From positions 434,001-498,000 of the forward strand of contig NZ_JACCKD010000004.1 in assembly GCF_013450155.1 (NCBI RefSeq): a DNA stretch of 64,000 bases. The letters run 5' to 3'. The position numbers and the translations under genes are program-made. The stretch is from Haloechinothrix aidingensis (GTDB lineage: Bacteria > Actinomycetota > Actinomycetes > Mycobacteriales > Pseudonocardiaceae). Under the pieces are notes generated by a model, which saw only the letters and a list, made by a program, of their open reading frames with translations, had not been told where the DNA came from and searched no databases. The stretch's first letter is position 1; each line of letters starts with the position of its first letter. Shown here piece after piece: positions 8,405 through 16,377 of the stretch.

Positions 8405-10111
8405 CTATCCGCTTTCCGTCGGCCCGTGCGACTCTCGCGTGCCCCCGGCGAGGTGGCGCGCCGCGATGTACCCGAACACCATCGCAGGGCCGATCGTGGC
8501 ACCGGCCCCGGCGTAGCTGTTGCCCATCACCGATGCGGAGTTGTTGCCCGCGCTGTACAGCCCGCCGATCGGCGTCCCGTCGCCGTCCAGCACGCGGGCG
8601 AGCTCGTCGGTGACCAGCCCGCCCTTGGTGCCCAGGTCCCCGGGGACCATCTCCACCGCGTAGAACGGCGGCTGGTCCACCGGCGCCAGGCACGGGTTGG
8701 GCGAGATGGTGGGGTCCCCGTAGTAGCGGTCGTATGCCGACTCGCCGCGGCCGAAGTCCTCGTCCTTGCCCTGGTGGGCGAAGCGGTTGAAACGTTCCAC
8801 CGACGCGGTGAACGTCTCCGCAGGCACGCCGATGCGCTCGGCGAGCTCGGTCAGCGAGTCGGCGCGGGTGACGATGCCGGCCTCGTAGTACTTCGCAGGG
8901 ATCTCCTGCCGGGGGAACAACCCGAGGAACAGGTACCTGTTCCGGAACCGCTGGTCCATGATGAAGTGTGCGGGGATGTGCCCGACGCCTTCCCCGTGCC
9001 TGCGGTACATCTCGTGTACGACGTCGACGTAGCAGGCCGCCTCGTTGGTAAAGCGCCGTCCGGCGTCGTTGACCATCAGCGAGCCCGGCTGCGAGCGCTC
9101 GGCGACGCAGAAGAACGGCGGGCCGTCCGGGGTCCGTACGCACGGTCCCCACCAGGCATCGTCCATCAGGTCCAGCGCGGCACCCAACCGCTTGCCCGCC
9201 TGGATGGCGTCCCCGGTGTTCCCGGGGCTTCCCACCGTCCAGTCCGTACTGACCGGGCCGCTGAGGTGTTCCCGGCGCATATCCAGGTTGTGCTCGAAGC
9301 CGCCCGCTGCCAGCACCACTCCCCGGTCCGCGCGGACCGTCACCCGCTGCCCGTCCCGCTCGGCGCGCACACCCGTCACGGCGGCACCATCGGTGGTCAG
9401 CTCGGCAAGCGGAGCTCGCAGCCAGACATCCACGCCGGCATCCCGCATCGCCAGCCACAGCCGCGCGACCAGCGCCTTGCCCATGGCGAGCGGAGCCCGC
9501 TTGGTGGCGATGTTGCGGACGGCGTTTCCCAGCACCGCCAGCGCCGTACGCTTACCCGCACGTGTGCGGGTGACCATGTTGAGGTCGTGGAACTGCGTCG
9601 CGGTGAACGCCACACCTTTCGGTAGCGACTGCGAGGACGAGTTGAGCAGGCGCAGGTCACGGCCGAGCAGGTTGCCGTCGATGGGTTCCGGCTCGATCGT
9701 GCGTCCTTGCGCCAGCCCGCCGGGAAGCTCCGGGTAGTAGTCCGCGTACCCGCGGTCGTACAGGAACCGCATGTAGGGGCTTCGCTCGGTGAGGAACGAC
9801 AGCATCTCCGCTCCGTGGTCAAGGTAGGCGTTCAGGCGATCGTCCGGCACCCGCTCGCCCACCACGGCCTTGATGTAGGTCCGGGCCAGCTCCGGATCGT
9901 CGGGCACACCCTCGCGCCGGAGGACATGGTTGTTCGGGATCCATATGCCCCCGCCCGACCGGGCTGTCGAGCCGCCGAAGAACCGGCTCTTCTCGATCAG
10001 CAGCACGGACAGGCCCTTGTAGCGTGCCGTCAGGGCCGCGGTCATACCGGCCGCACCCGATCCCGCGACGACAACATCATACTGGTAGTCCACTGAGGAC
10101 TCCCGCGTCAT
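8405..10111 (-). CDS. kstD: 3-ketosteroid delta-1-dehydrogenase-like flavoprotein
   Basis: A 568-residue FAD enzyme. Dinucleotide fold VVVAGSGAAGMTAALTA at 13-29, then SGGGIWIPNN, and near the end NSYAGAGATIGPAMVFGYIAAR, the C-terminal FAD/substrate signature of KstD proteins. KstD introduces the C1-C2 double bond in the A-ring of 3-ketosteroids; with 9-alpha-hydroxylation by KshA this opens ring B. ATG at 10111 is preferred to 10117 because GGAG lies 6 nt ahead of 10111 but directly abuts 10117. Middle gene of a four-gene operon with three SDRs. Related fumarate-reductase-type flavoproteins are the main alternative. Confidence 0.85.
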   Translation of the reverse strand: MTRESSVDYQYDVVVAGSGAAGMTAALTARYKGLSVLLIEKSRFFGGSTARSGGGIWIPNNHVLRREGVPDDPELARTYIKAVVGERVPDDRLNAYLDHGAEMLSFLTERSPYMRFLYDRGYADYYPELPGGLAQGRTIEPEPIDGNLLGRDLRLLNSSSQSLPKGVAFTATQFHDLNMVTRTRAGKRTALAVLGNAVRNIATKRAPLAMGKALVARLWLAMRDAGVDVWLRAPLAELTTDGAAVTGVRAERDGQRVTVRADRGVVLAAGGFEHNLDMRREHLSGPVSTDWTVGSPGNTGDAIQAGKRLGAALDLMDDAWWGPCVRTPDGPPFFCVAERSQPGSLMVNDAGRRFTNEAACYVDVVHEMYRRHGEGVGHIPAHFIMDQRFRNRYLFLGLFPRQEIPAKYYEAGIVTRADSLTELAERIGVPAETFTASVERFNRFAHQGKDEDFGRGESAYDRYYGDPTISPNPCLAPVDQPPFYAVEMVPGDLGTKGGLVTDELARVLDGDGTPIGGLYSAGNNSASVMGNSYAGAGATIGPAMVFGYIAARHLAGGTRESHGPTESG

Positions 10112-10126
10112 CGGCATCTCCTTGTC

Positions 10127-10864
10127 TCAGTACCCGGCGCCGCTCAGCAGCCCGCCGTCGACGACGAACTCGCTTCCCGTCGAGTAACTCGCTGCATCGG
10201 AGAGCAGGAACGCCGACATCCGAGCGACCTCGCCGGGATCGCCCCATCGAGAGATCGGGATGCTGCTGAAGAAGGCTTCCGCGTCCGCTCCCTCGGTCAT
10301 CGGGGTGGCGATCGCTCCGGGGTGTATCGAATTGACGCGGATTCCCGAGCCGCCGAGCTCACGCGCGGCCGATCTGGTCATCCCGCGAACGGCGAACTTG
10401 CTGGCACTGTAGGCCGACATACCAGCGGCACTGATGAACCCTTCGACCGAGGAGACGTTCACAATAGACCCTCCACCTGCGTCCCGCATCGGCCCGATCA
10501 CCGACTTCATCCCCAGCCAGGACCCGGCGACATTCACCTGCATGATCCGGGTGAACTCCTCGAGACTCATCTCCTCCACCGAGCGGAAGGCAAGGATGCC
10601 CGCGTTGTTGAGCAGTGCGTCGAGCTTGCCGAACCGGTCCGTGGCCTCGGCCACGGCGCGAGCCCAGTCGTCCTGACTGGTCACGTCGTGGTGCACGTAG
10701 CAGGCATCCGCACCGAGGTCCTTCACCAGCGCCCTGCCCTCCTCGTCGAGCACGTCACCGAGAACCACTCGCGCGCCCTCGCCGACGAAGTGCCGCACGC
10801 TCGCCGCACCCATGCCCCGAGCACCCCCGGTCACCAGTACGACCCTGCCGTCAAGAAGTCCCAT
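10127..10864 (-). CDS. Short-chain dehydrogenase, 20-beta-hydroxysteroid dehydrogenase-like
   Basis: A 245-residue classical SDR: TGGARGMG at 12-19, NNAG at 86-89, serine near 138, YSASK at 152-156, C-terminal FLLSDAASYSTGSEFVVDGG. It is the first gene of the minus operon (SDR, kstD, SDR, SDR), followed by kstD after 15 nt. ATG 10864 is preferred over GTG 10867, with GAGG about 8 nt upstream. The divergent gap to the monooxygenase gene contains one of the four shared TTGACA-N17 promoters, which points away from this operon but could place an operator within reach of both. Confidence 0.87.
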   Translation of the reverse strand: MGLLDGRVVLVTGGARGMGAASVRHFVGEGARVVLGDVLDEEGRALVKDLGADACYVHHDVTSQDDWARAVAEATDRFGKLDALLNNAGILAFRSVEEMSLEEFTRIMQVNVAGSWLGMKSVIGPMRDAGGGSIVNVSSVEGFISAAGMSAYSASKFAVRGMTRSAARELGGSGIRVNSIHPGAIATPMTEGADAEAFFSSIPISRWGDPGEVARMSAFLLSDAASYSTGSEFVVDGGLLSGAGY

Positions 10865-11041
10865 CACGTTGTCCTCTCGCCACGTCGTGTACTCGCCGCG
10901 CGCCGACCCGACCGCGGGGCTGTCCCGAACGCTACGTCGCGAATGTGCCGGGCAGGTACACCGCAGTCCCGCTCACCGGGATTGCCGCCACGCCCGCCCG
11001 CTGCACACGGGCACGCGCCGAACGATCTCGTTACTCGCCAG

Positions 11042-11070
11042 TTGACATATCGGATCGAAATACTTCTACT
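11042..11070 (+). promoter_or_regulatory. Promoter A of the shared regulon (monooxygenase gene)
   Basis: -35 TTGACA at 11042-11047, 17-bp spacer, -10 TCTACT at 11065-11070. Across the -10 the bases read GAAATACTTCTACTAGGTAT, close to the same region in promoters at 18191-18219, 18289-18317 and 20018-20046. The start codon of the monooxygenase is 28 nt downstream of the -10, with GGAGG in between. Confidence 0.75.
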
Positions 11071-11098
11071 AGGTATGTTCCGTCTGGAGGTAGCAAGC

Positions 11099-12229
11099 AT
11101 GAAGTTCTCGATGATCTTTGAGGCCCAGATGGCCGACCCCTCGGCCGAGCACGAGCGCCAGGTCCTGCACGACTGCGTCGAGCAGGCCGTGCTCGCCGAT
11201 CAGGTCGGTTTCGACCGGGTCTGGGCCGTAGAGCATCACGCCTTGCGGTGGTACGCGCATATGAGCGCCCCGGAGACGTTCCTGGCCTGGGTGGCGGCGC
11301 GTACCGAACGCATCCGCATCGGTCACGGTGTGGTCTGCATGCCGTTCAACTTCAACCACCCGGTCCGGGTGGCCGAGCGTGCCGCGATGCTCGATGTGCT
11401 CTCCGGGGGCCGGATGGATGTCGGTGCGGGGCGGGGTGCCACCCCGCAGGAGACCTCGTTGTGCGGGGTGGACCGGGACCGCACTTACGAGGAGATGGAC
11501 GAGGCACTGCGGATCTTCGGACAGGCCTGGCAGGACCCGGAGGGTGAGCTGTCGTGGCAGGGCGAGCTGCTCGCCATCGACCCGCACCCGATCCTGCCGC
11601 GGCCGGTGCAGCGTCCGCATCCGCCGCTGTACATGGCCTGCACAAAGAAGGACACCCTGAAGCTGGCCGCCGACTACGGTGTCGGCGCCCTGGTTCTCGG
11701 CTTCGCCGGTGTGGACGAGATCGCCGAGCTACGCCACTACTACGACCAGTGCATCAGTGAGCGTACCGGCGAGAAGCTGGTCTCCACGGTCGTCAACGAC
11801 CACTTCACCGCGCTGTGCCCCACGATCGTGCTCGACGACCGCGACAGGGCCGCGCAGATCGGGGCACGCGGGCAGCGGTTCTTCGCGCAGTCCATCAAGC
11901 ACTGGTACGGCGCCGGGCCGGTACCCGACGAGGCCGTCGACCCGGAGGTCGACGAGGTGGCGGCGATCAAGCAGGCCGCCGAGGAACACGAGGCCTACCT
12001 GCACGAGACCAAGATCCCGGTCAACGCGGCCACGACGGGGGTTTTCAACGTCGAGCACGCCTACGGTTCCGCCGATGACGCCATCGCGTACGTGGAGCGC
12101 CTCAAGGAAGCCGGAGCCGACGAGATCATGTGCCTGATCCAGATGGGCACCGTGCCACAGGAGGCATGCCTGGAGACCATCCGGCACTGGGGCGAGAAGG
12201 TGATCCCGCACTTCCGGCAGGACGGCTGA
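11099..12229 (+). CDS. Luciferase-like (LLM class) flavin-dependent monooxygenase
   Basis: A 376-residue protein of the bacterial luciferase superfamily. It has the typical start MKFSMIFEAQM, DRVWAVEHHA, RIRIGHGVV, HPVRVAERAAMLDVLSGGRMDVGAGRGATPQE and a C-terminal AYGSADDAIAYVERLKEAGADEIMC. These TIM-barrel enzymes use reduced FMN from a separate reductase to hydroxylate or Baeyer-Villiger-oxidise substrates. The HsaB-like flavin reductase at 17624 has a matching promoter, so it is a plausible partner. ATG 11099 follows CTGGAGG by 8 nt. An internal segment around residues 225-320 is longer than in the simplest family members. Substrate unknown. Confidence 0.88.
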   Translation: MKFSMIFEAQMADPSAEHERQVLHDCVEQAVLADQVGFDRVWAVEHHALRWYAHMSAPETFLAWVAARTERIRIGHGVVCMPFNFNHPVRVAERAAMLDVLSGGRMDVGAGRGATPQETSLCGVDRDRTYEEMDEALRIFGQAWQDPEGELSWQGELLAIDPHPILPRPVQRPHPPLYMACTKKDTLKLAADYGVGALVLGFAGVDEIAELRHYYDQCISERTGEKLVSTVVNDHFTALCPTIVLDDRDRAAQIGARGQRFFAQSIKHWYGAGPVPDEAVDPEVDEVAAIKQAAEEHEAYLHETKIPVNAATTGVFNVEHAYGSADDAIAYVERLKEAGADEIMCLIQMGTVPQEACLETIRHWGEKVIPHFRQDG

Positions 12230-12293
12230 GCGGGCAGGCAACTACACCCTGCGGGCCGGCCGGGCCCGCTCGACGCAGCACGAAGGAAGCACG

Positions 12294-13271
12294 ATGCCGT
12301 TGAAGCCAGAGGCGCGGGCGATCGTGGATATCGCCGCGAAGGAGTTCCCCGCGCTGGGAACCGAGGTCGTCGACGCGGACCATGCCCGCCGGATCCTCGC
12401 GCGACGACCGCAGCCCGACGTCGAGCCGATCCCGGTCGGGTGGGTGGCCGAACGTACCGTTCCCGGCTCCGAGGGATGCGGGGACGTGCGGGCGCGGGTG
12501 TACTGGCCGGGGAAGCACATCGACCGGCCGGGGGTCGTGGTGTTCTGCCACGGCGGCGGATGGGTCCTCTGCGACGTGGACACCCACGACCGGCTGTGCC
12601 GTGCCATGACCAATGCCACCGGCGCCGTCGTGGTCTCGGTGGACTACCGCCGGGCACCCGAGCATCCCTTCCCCGCCGCTGCTGTCGACGCCTACACGGT
12701 CACCAGGTGGGTTGCCGACCATCCGACCGCGCTGGGTGCCGACCCGGATCGCATCGCCGTCGCCGGGGACAGTTCCGGGGGCAACCTCGCCGCCGTGACG
12801 GCGTTGATGGCTCGCGACCGCGGCGGCCCCGACATCGCCTTCCAGCTGCTGATCTATCCCATGCTGGATCACGCGCAGGACACCGCTTCCTACCGAGACA
12901 ACGCGCACGGGTACTTCGTCACAGCCGATCACCTGCGGTGGTACTGGCAGCAGTACCTCGGCGATTCCGGTGACGGGGCGCACCCCTACGCATCGCCACT
13001 GCGCGCCGCCGACCTGTCCGGTCTACCCCCGGCGCACATCATCACCGCCGAGCTCGACCCGCTGCGCGACGAGGCTGAGGAGTACGGGCGGCGGCTGGCA
13101 GCTGCGGGAACACCTACCGATGTTCGGCGGTACGACGGGATGTTCCACGGTTTCGTCAGCATGGCCGAGCACCTACCGGACGCGGTGGCCGCAGGCTCGG
13201 CGGCGTACCGCGCGTTGGCAGCCGCGCTGGGCACCTCCCCGGAGCACCCCGATGGGGAGGCCGGCCCGTGA
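12294..13271 (+). CDS. Alpha/beta hydrolase, hormone-sensitive lipase family esterase
   Basis: A 325-residue serine esterase. Oxyanion motif HGGG at 86-89, nucleophile GDSSGG with Ser160, Asp255 in AELDPLRDE and His285 in MFHGF make a complete triad of the HSL/LipI family. Such enzymes cleave short-chain esters or lactones; in this position it may hydrolyse an ester made by a Baeyer-Villiger step of the monooxygenase 65 nt upstream. A GAAGGAAG ribosome site precedes ATG 12294. Its stop overlaps the VOC gene by 4 nt (GTGA). Confidence 0.9.
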   Translation: MPLKPEARAIVDIAAKEFPALGTEVVDADHARRILARRPQPDVEPIPVGWVAERTVPGSEGCGDVRARVYWPGKHIDRPGVVVFCHGGGWVLCDVDTHDRLCRAMTNATGAVVVSVDYRRAPEHPFPAAAVDAYTVTRWVADHPTALGADPDRIAVAGDSSGGNLAAVTALMARDRGGPDIAFQLLIYPMLDHAQDTASYRDNAHGYFVTADHLRWYWQQYLGDSGDGAHPYASPLRAADLSGLPPAHIITAELDPLRDEAEEYGRRLAAAGTPTDVRRYDGMFHGFVSMAEHLPDAVAAGSAAYRALAAALGTSPEHPDGEAGP

Positions 13272-13615
13272 ACGCGTCCCGGATGAACCCCATCCTGCCT
13301 GTCTCCGACCTGCCGCACGTCGTCGCTGTGCTCACCTCGATCCTCGGCCGCCGAGCGACGTTCGTCGACGGCGAGCGCTGGGCGCAGTTCGACCTCGGCG
13401 GCGGGCGCCTCGCCCTCGCGGCGGGTGGCGCCGCCGAGGACGGCCCGGCACTCGCGGTCAAGGTCTCCCGGCTCGACGCCACCGTAGCCAGGCTCCGCGC
13501 GGACGGGTATCGCGTCGGCGATACGGGGCGTGGCCCGCACGAACGCAGCGCCACCGTCACGGTCGACGGTGCGACCGGGTGGTCCGTGGTGCTGTACGAG
13601 CCACTCGAGCCGTGA
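13268..13615 (+). CDS. Small VOC (glyoxalase/bleomycin resistance) domain protein
   Basis: A 115-residue single VOC module: NPILPVSDLPHVVAVLTSILG at the start, WAQFDLGGGRLALA, then VSRLDATVARLRADGYRV and a final WSVVLYEPL strand. VOC modules bind metal or act as binding proteins; the usual His/Glu ligand pair is not obvious here, so a lyase or isomerase role is uncertain. GTG 13268 overlaps the esterase stop in GTGA, so the two are translationally coupled. Probable part of the monooxygenase-esterase operon. Confidence 0.8.
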   Translation: MNASRMNPILPVSDLPHVVAVLTSILGRRATFVDGERWAQFDLGGGRLALAAGGAAEDGPALAVKVSRLDATVARLRADGYRVGDTGRGPHERSATVTVDGATGWSVVLYEPLEP

Positions 13616-13658
13616 CTCGGCCCGAGCATGTCGCAGGAGAACCGACAAGGAGGTTGTG

Positions 13659-14600
13659 ATGTCACACCCGACAGGCACGCGACGGAAGCGCCGTCGCATC
13701 ACGACGGTGGCTTCCGCCGCCGCTACCACGGTGCTGGTACTGGCAACGGCAGGCGGGGGCAGCGTCCTCGCCGCCCAGAGCGGCGGTGGCGAGCCACTAC
13801 ACATCCTGCTCAGCAACGACGACGGTGTCGGCTCGCTGGGCATCGAGAGCATGCAGGACGCGCTCGAGGACGCGGGCCACCGGGTCACCGTGGTCGCCCC
13901 CAGCTCCGATCGCAGCGGGTCGGGCGGGGGCATCACCACCGAACCGTTCGACGTCGAGCGGATCGCCGACGACACCTGGGCTGTGGACGCCACCCCGGCC
14001 ACGTCCGTCGCCGTCGGGCTGGACGCGATCGTCGACGAGCCGGTGGACCTCGTTGTGTCCGGCATCAACGACGGCGCCTCGAACGCGGGCGAGACCGCTC
14101 TGGTCTCCGGCACGGTCGGTGCCACAACCTCGGCGATCTCCGAGCTGCTCGGCGGGGACGCCGTCCCGGCAGTCGCGCTCAGCTCGTGGCCGCCAGCCGA
14201 CGACGTCGAGGAGCACTTCGCGCTGATCGGCCGGTACGGTGTCGAGCTGGTCGAGGAGCTGTTCGAGCATCGGGGGAACAACCCGGTCCTGACCGAACCC
14301 CTTGCGCTGAACGTCAACTTCCCCGTCGGCCACGCCCGCGACGCAGGCGAAACAGAGGTCACCACGCAGGGCAAGGGGGCGCTCCTCCCCGGCATCGGAG
14401 CTGCCGAGTTCGGCTACACGCTTGAGGACGGCACGGCCACCATCGGCGCGGCACCGCTCGACGCGGACCAGCCGCGCGACTCCGACATCACCGCAGGCGA
14501 GGGCGGAGCCGTCACCATCACCCCGTTCGACGGCGACCTCACCGCCCCGGTGCAGCAGCGCAAGCAGGTCGAGAACGTCCTCGGCGAGCTCACCCGGTAG
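13659..14600 (+). CDS. Exported SurE-family nucleotidase/phosphatase
   Basis: A 313-residue SurE protein with an N-terminal signal peptide (RRKRRR, then a hydrophobic stretch ending ...VLAAQ, about residues 9-40). The SurE core starts HILLSNDDGVGSLGIESM, carrying the Asp-Asp metal pair, with VVAPSSDRSGSGGG, VVSGINDGASNAG and VSGTVGAT following. Cytosolic SurE enzymes dephosphorylate nucleoside monophosphates; a secreted version would work on external phosphate esters. AAGGAGG is 4-5 nt before ATG 13659. It is 43 nt after the VOC gene and converges on hsaE, with a shared inverted repeat between them. Its relation to the steroid-like genes is unclear. Confidence 0.88.
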   Translation: MSHPTGTRRKRRRITTVASAAATTVLVLATAGGGSVLAAQSGGGEPLHILLSNDDGVGSLGIESMQDALEDAGHRVTVVAPSSDRSGSGGGITTEPFDVERIADDTWAVDATPATSVAVGLDAIVDEPVDLVVSGINDGASNAGETALVSGTVGATTSAISELLGGDAVPAVALSSWPPADDVEEHFALIGRYGVELVEELFEHRGNNPVLTEPLALNVNFPVGHARDAGETEVTTQGKGALLPGIGAAEFGYTLEDGTATIGAAPLDADQPRDSDITAGEGGAVTITPFDGDLTAPVQQRKQVENVLGELTR

Positions 14601-14607
14601 CTGTCTA

Positions 14608-14671
14608 CCGCCGAGTTCACCGGGTCACACGAACGACATCCGTACCGTGCCGAGCCCGGTGAACTCGGCGG
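14608..14671. terminator. Inverted repeat between surE and hsaE, likely bidirectional terminator
   Basis: A 17-bp perfect inverted repeat: 14608-14624 (CCGCCGAGTTCACCGGG) and 14655-14671, with a 30-nt loop. The right arm is inside the last codons of hsaE and the loop holds its stop, so the structure forms in the 3' ends of both transcripts. Confidence 0.55.
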
Positions 14672-15422
14672 AGAGCGTGTCGCCCGCGCTCACGTCCACG
14701 GCCCTGGTGCACGAGCCAGGCAGCACGATGTGGCCGGCCTCGAGCCGCACCCCGAACGCCGCGACGGTTCGTGCCAGCCAGGCCACCGCGGCCGCCGGGT
14801 TGCCGAGCACGGCATCCGATCGTCCGCGGGTCACCTCGCTGCCGTCGCCCCGGTACAGCGCAGCGTCGATTCGGGTCAGGTCCAGCTCGTGCGGGGACAT
14901 GCGCCGCGCGCCGAGCACGAACCCAGCCGAGGACGCGTTGTCCGCGATCGTGTCGGCGATTCCGATCTCCCAGTCGCGGATGCGGCTGTCGATCAGCTCG
15001 ATGCCGGGCACGACCGCCTCCGTCGCGGCGAGCACATCCCGCTCGGTGCAGCCCTCACCCGGCAGTGCCTCGGCCAGGACGAACCCGACCTCCACCTCGA
15101 TGCGCGGGTAGCAGTACGGCCCGAGCGGGACCGGGGCACCCTCACCGAGCTCCATGTCGTCGAGCAGGTGCCCGTAGTCCGGCTCGTCGACCCCCATCAT
15201 CCGCTGCATCGCCGCCGACGACAGGCCCACCTTGTGTCCCACCACACGCCGGCCCGCCGCCAGTCTCCGCCGGATGTTGACCAGCTGAATCGCGTAGGCA
15301 TCACTGGCGTCGATCCCCGGGAACAACAGGCGCAACGGTTCGATCGGCGCACGGTCGCGTTCGGCACACCACAGGAAGTCGGCCGCACACGCGCGCTGCA
15401 CCTCGTCCAGCATCGCGGACAT
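14625..15422 (-). CDS. hsaE: 2-hydroxypenta-2,4-dienoate hydratase-like (HsaE/TesE family)
   Basis: A 265-residue protein of the hydratase/4-oxalocrotonate decarboxylase family. It shows GHKVGLSSAAMQRMMGVDEPDYGHL, PRIEVEVGFVL, VPGIELIDSRIRDW and DNASSAGFVLG, the metal-binding and active-site segments of MhpD/TesE hydratases. In steroid degradation HsaE adds water to the dienoate made after cleavage of the A-ring product. The gene starts directly at the hsaC stop (0 nt gap). The usual next enzymes, aldolase HsaF and dehydrogenase HsaG, are not in this operon. Confidence 0.87.
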   Translation of the reverse strand: MSAMLDEVQRACAADFLWCAERDRAPIEPLRLLFPGIDASDAYAIQLVNIRRRLAAGRRVVGHKVGLSSAAMQRMMGVDEPDYGHLLDDMELGEGAPVPLGPYCYPRIEVEVGFVLAEALPGEGCTERDVLAATEAVVPGIELIDSRIRDWEIGIADTIADNASSAGFVLGARRMSPHELDLTRIDAALYRGDGSEVTRGRSDAVLGNPAAAVAWLARTVAAFGVRLEAGHIVLPGSCTRAVDVSAGDTLSAEFTGLGTVRMSFV

Positions 15423-16319
15423 TCACGCGCCGCTGGCGCCGGACCAGTCGTGGCCCCAGTAGCTGTCCGCGGTGATCTCCTCCGCGGTGTAGTACCGCTC
15501 GTCGACGAGCAGACCGTCCGTGCCGTACTCGAGATCCCAGCCGCCGGGGGTGCGCACGTAGAAGGACACCATCTTGTCGTTGGTGTGCCTGCCGAGGGTC
15601 GCCGACAGCGGGTGGCCCGCCGCCATGACGCGGTCCAGTGCGCGCCCGACGTCGTCGAGCCCGGCCACCTCCACCATGATGTGAATCAGGCCCGGATCGC
15701 CGACCGCCCCGGCCGGGATCAACGCCAGGCTGTGATGGCGGGGATTGACGCCCATGAACCGCACCCGCATCGGTCCGTACTCCGGCGGTGTGGGAAGCCG
15801 GAACGCGCCGCGCGGCAAGAACCCCAGGACCTCGGTGTAGAAGCGGTATGCCGCATCCATATCGGTCACCGGAAGCACCGCGTGCCCCAAGCCGAGACCG
15901 TCGGTGACGAACCGGCTGTTGTGCGGCGTCACGACCGGGCTGTGATCCAGTACCGGTCCGTGGAATACCTCGACCGGGGTGCCACACGGGTCGGTGAAGC
16001 GGATGGCCTCCTCGACGCGGCGCTCGTCGGCGTCGGTCACCGGCAGCCGCTCGACCGGAGTTCCCGCCGCCTCCACCGTGTCCACCACACGCGCCAGCGC
16101 CCGCTGGTCGCGCGCCTGCCACCCGACGCCGAGCAACCGGTCCACATCACCAGGAACCAGGACGATCCGGGCGTGCCGCTCGTCCATCCGGAGGTACAGG
16201 GCGTCCGGGTCGGGTCCTGAGCCCTCCGCGAACCCCATGACGTCGAACGCGAACGTGCGCCACGCATCCGGGTCGCTGACCTGGATCCGTACGTAGCCGA
16301 GGGAGCTGATATCGCTCAT
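15423..16319 (-). CDS. hsaC: Extradiol dioxygenase, HsaC-like
   Basis: A 298-residue type I extradiol ring-cleavage dioxygenase built of two VOC domains (about 4-120 and 142-270). Iron ligands are His146 (GLGHAVLP), His213 (LIHIMVEV) and Glu264 (WDLEYG), at nearly the positions known for HsaC of Mycobacterium. The second-shell run NPRHHSLALIP and the closing SYWGHDW also match that subfamily. It cleaves a catechol next to the diol, in HsaC 3,4-DHSA. ATG 16319 is chosen over the longer 16364 start because GGAAGG lies about 9 nt upstream and it begins at the conserved SLGYVRI. Second to last gene of hsaB-kshA-hsaC-hsaE. Confidence 0.9.
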   Translation of the reverse strand: MSDISSLGYVRIQVSDPDAWRTFAFDVMGFAEGSGPDPDALYLRMDERHARIVLVPGDVDRLLGVGWQARDQRALARVVDTVEAAGTPVERLPVTDADERRVEEAIRFTDPCGTPVEVFHGPVLDHSPVVTPHNSRFVTDGLGLGHAVLPVTDMDAAYRFYTEVLGFLPRGAFRLPTPPEYGPMRVRFMGVNPRHHSLALIPAGAVGDPGLIHIMVEVAGLDDVGRALDRVMAAGHPLSATLGRHTNDKMVSFYVRTPGGWDLEYGTDGLLVDERYYTAEEITADSYWGHDWSGASGA

Positions 16320-16377
16320 AGGAGCTGTCCTTCCTGTGTCGTCGGGTGCACAGATGTCATCCACCGCAGCAACGCGG

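Noticed and set aside
12251-12269. GCGGGCC/GGCCCGC inverted repeat after the luciferase-like gene
   Set aside because: A 7-bp all-GC stem with a 5-nt loop is common by chance at this base composition, and the esterase downstream seems co-transcribed.
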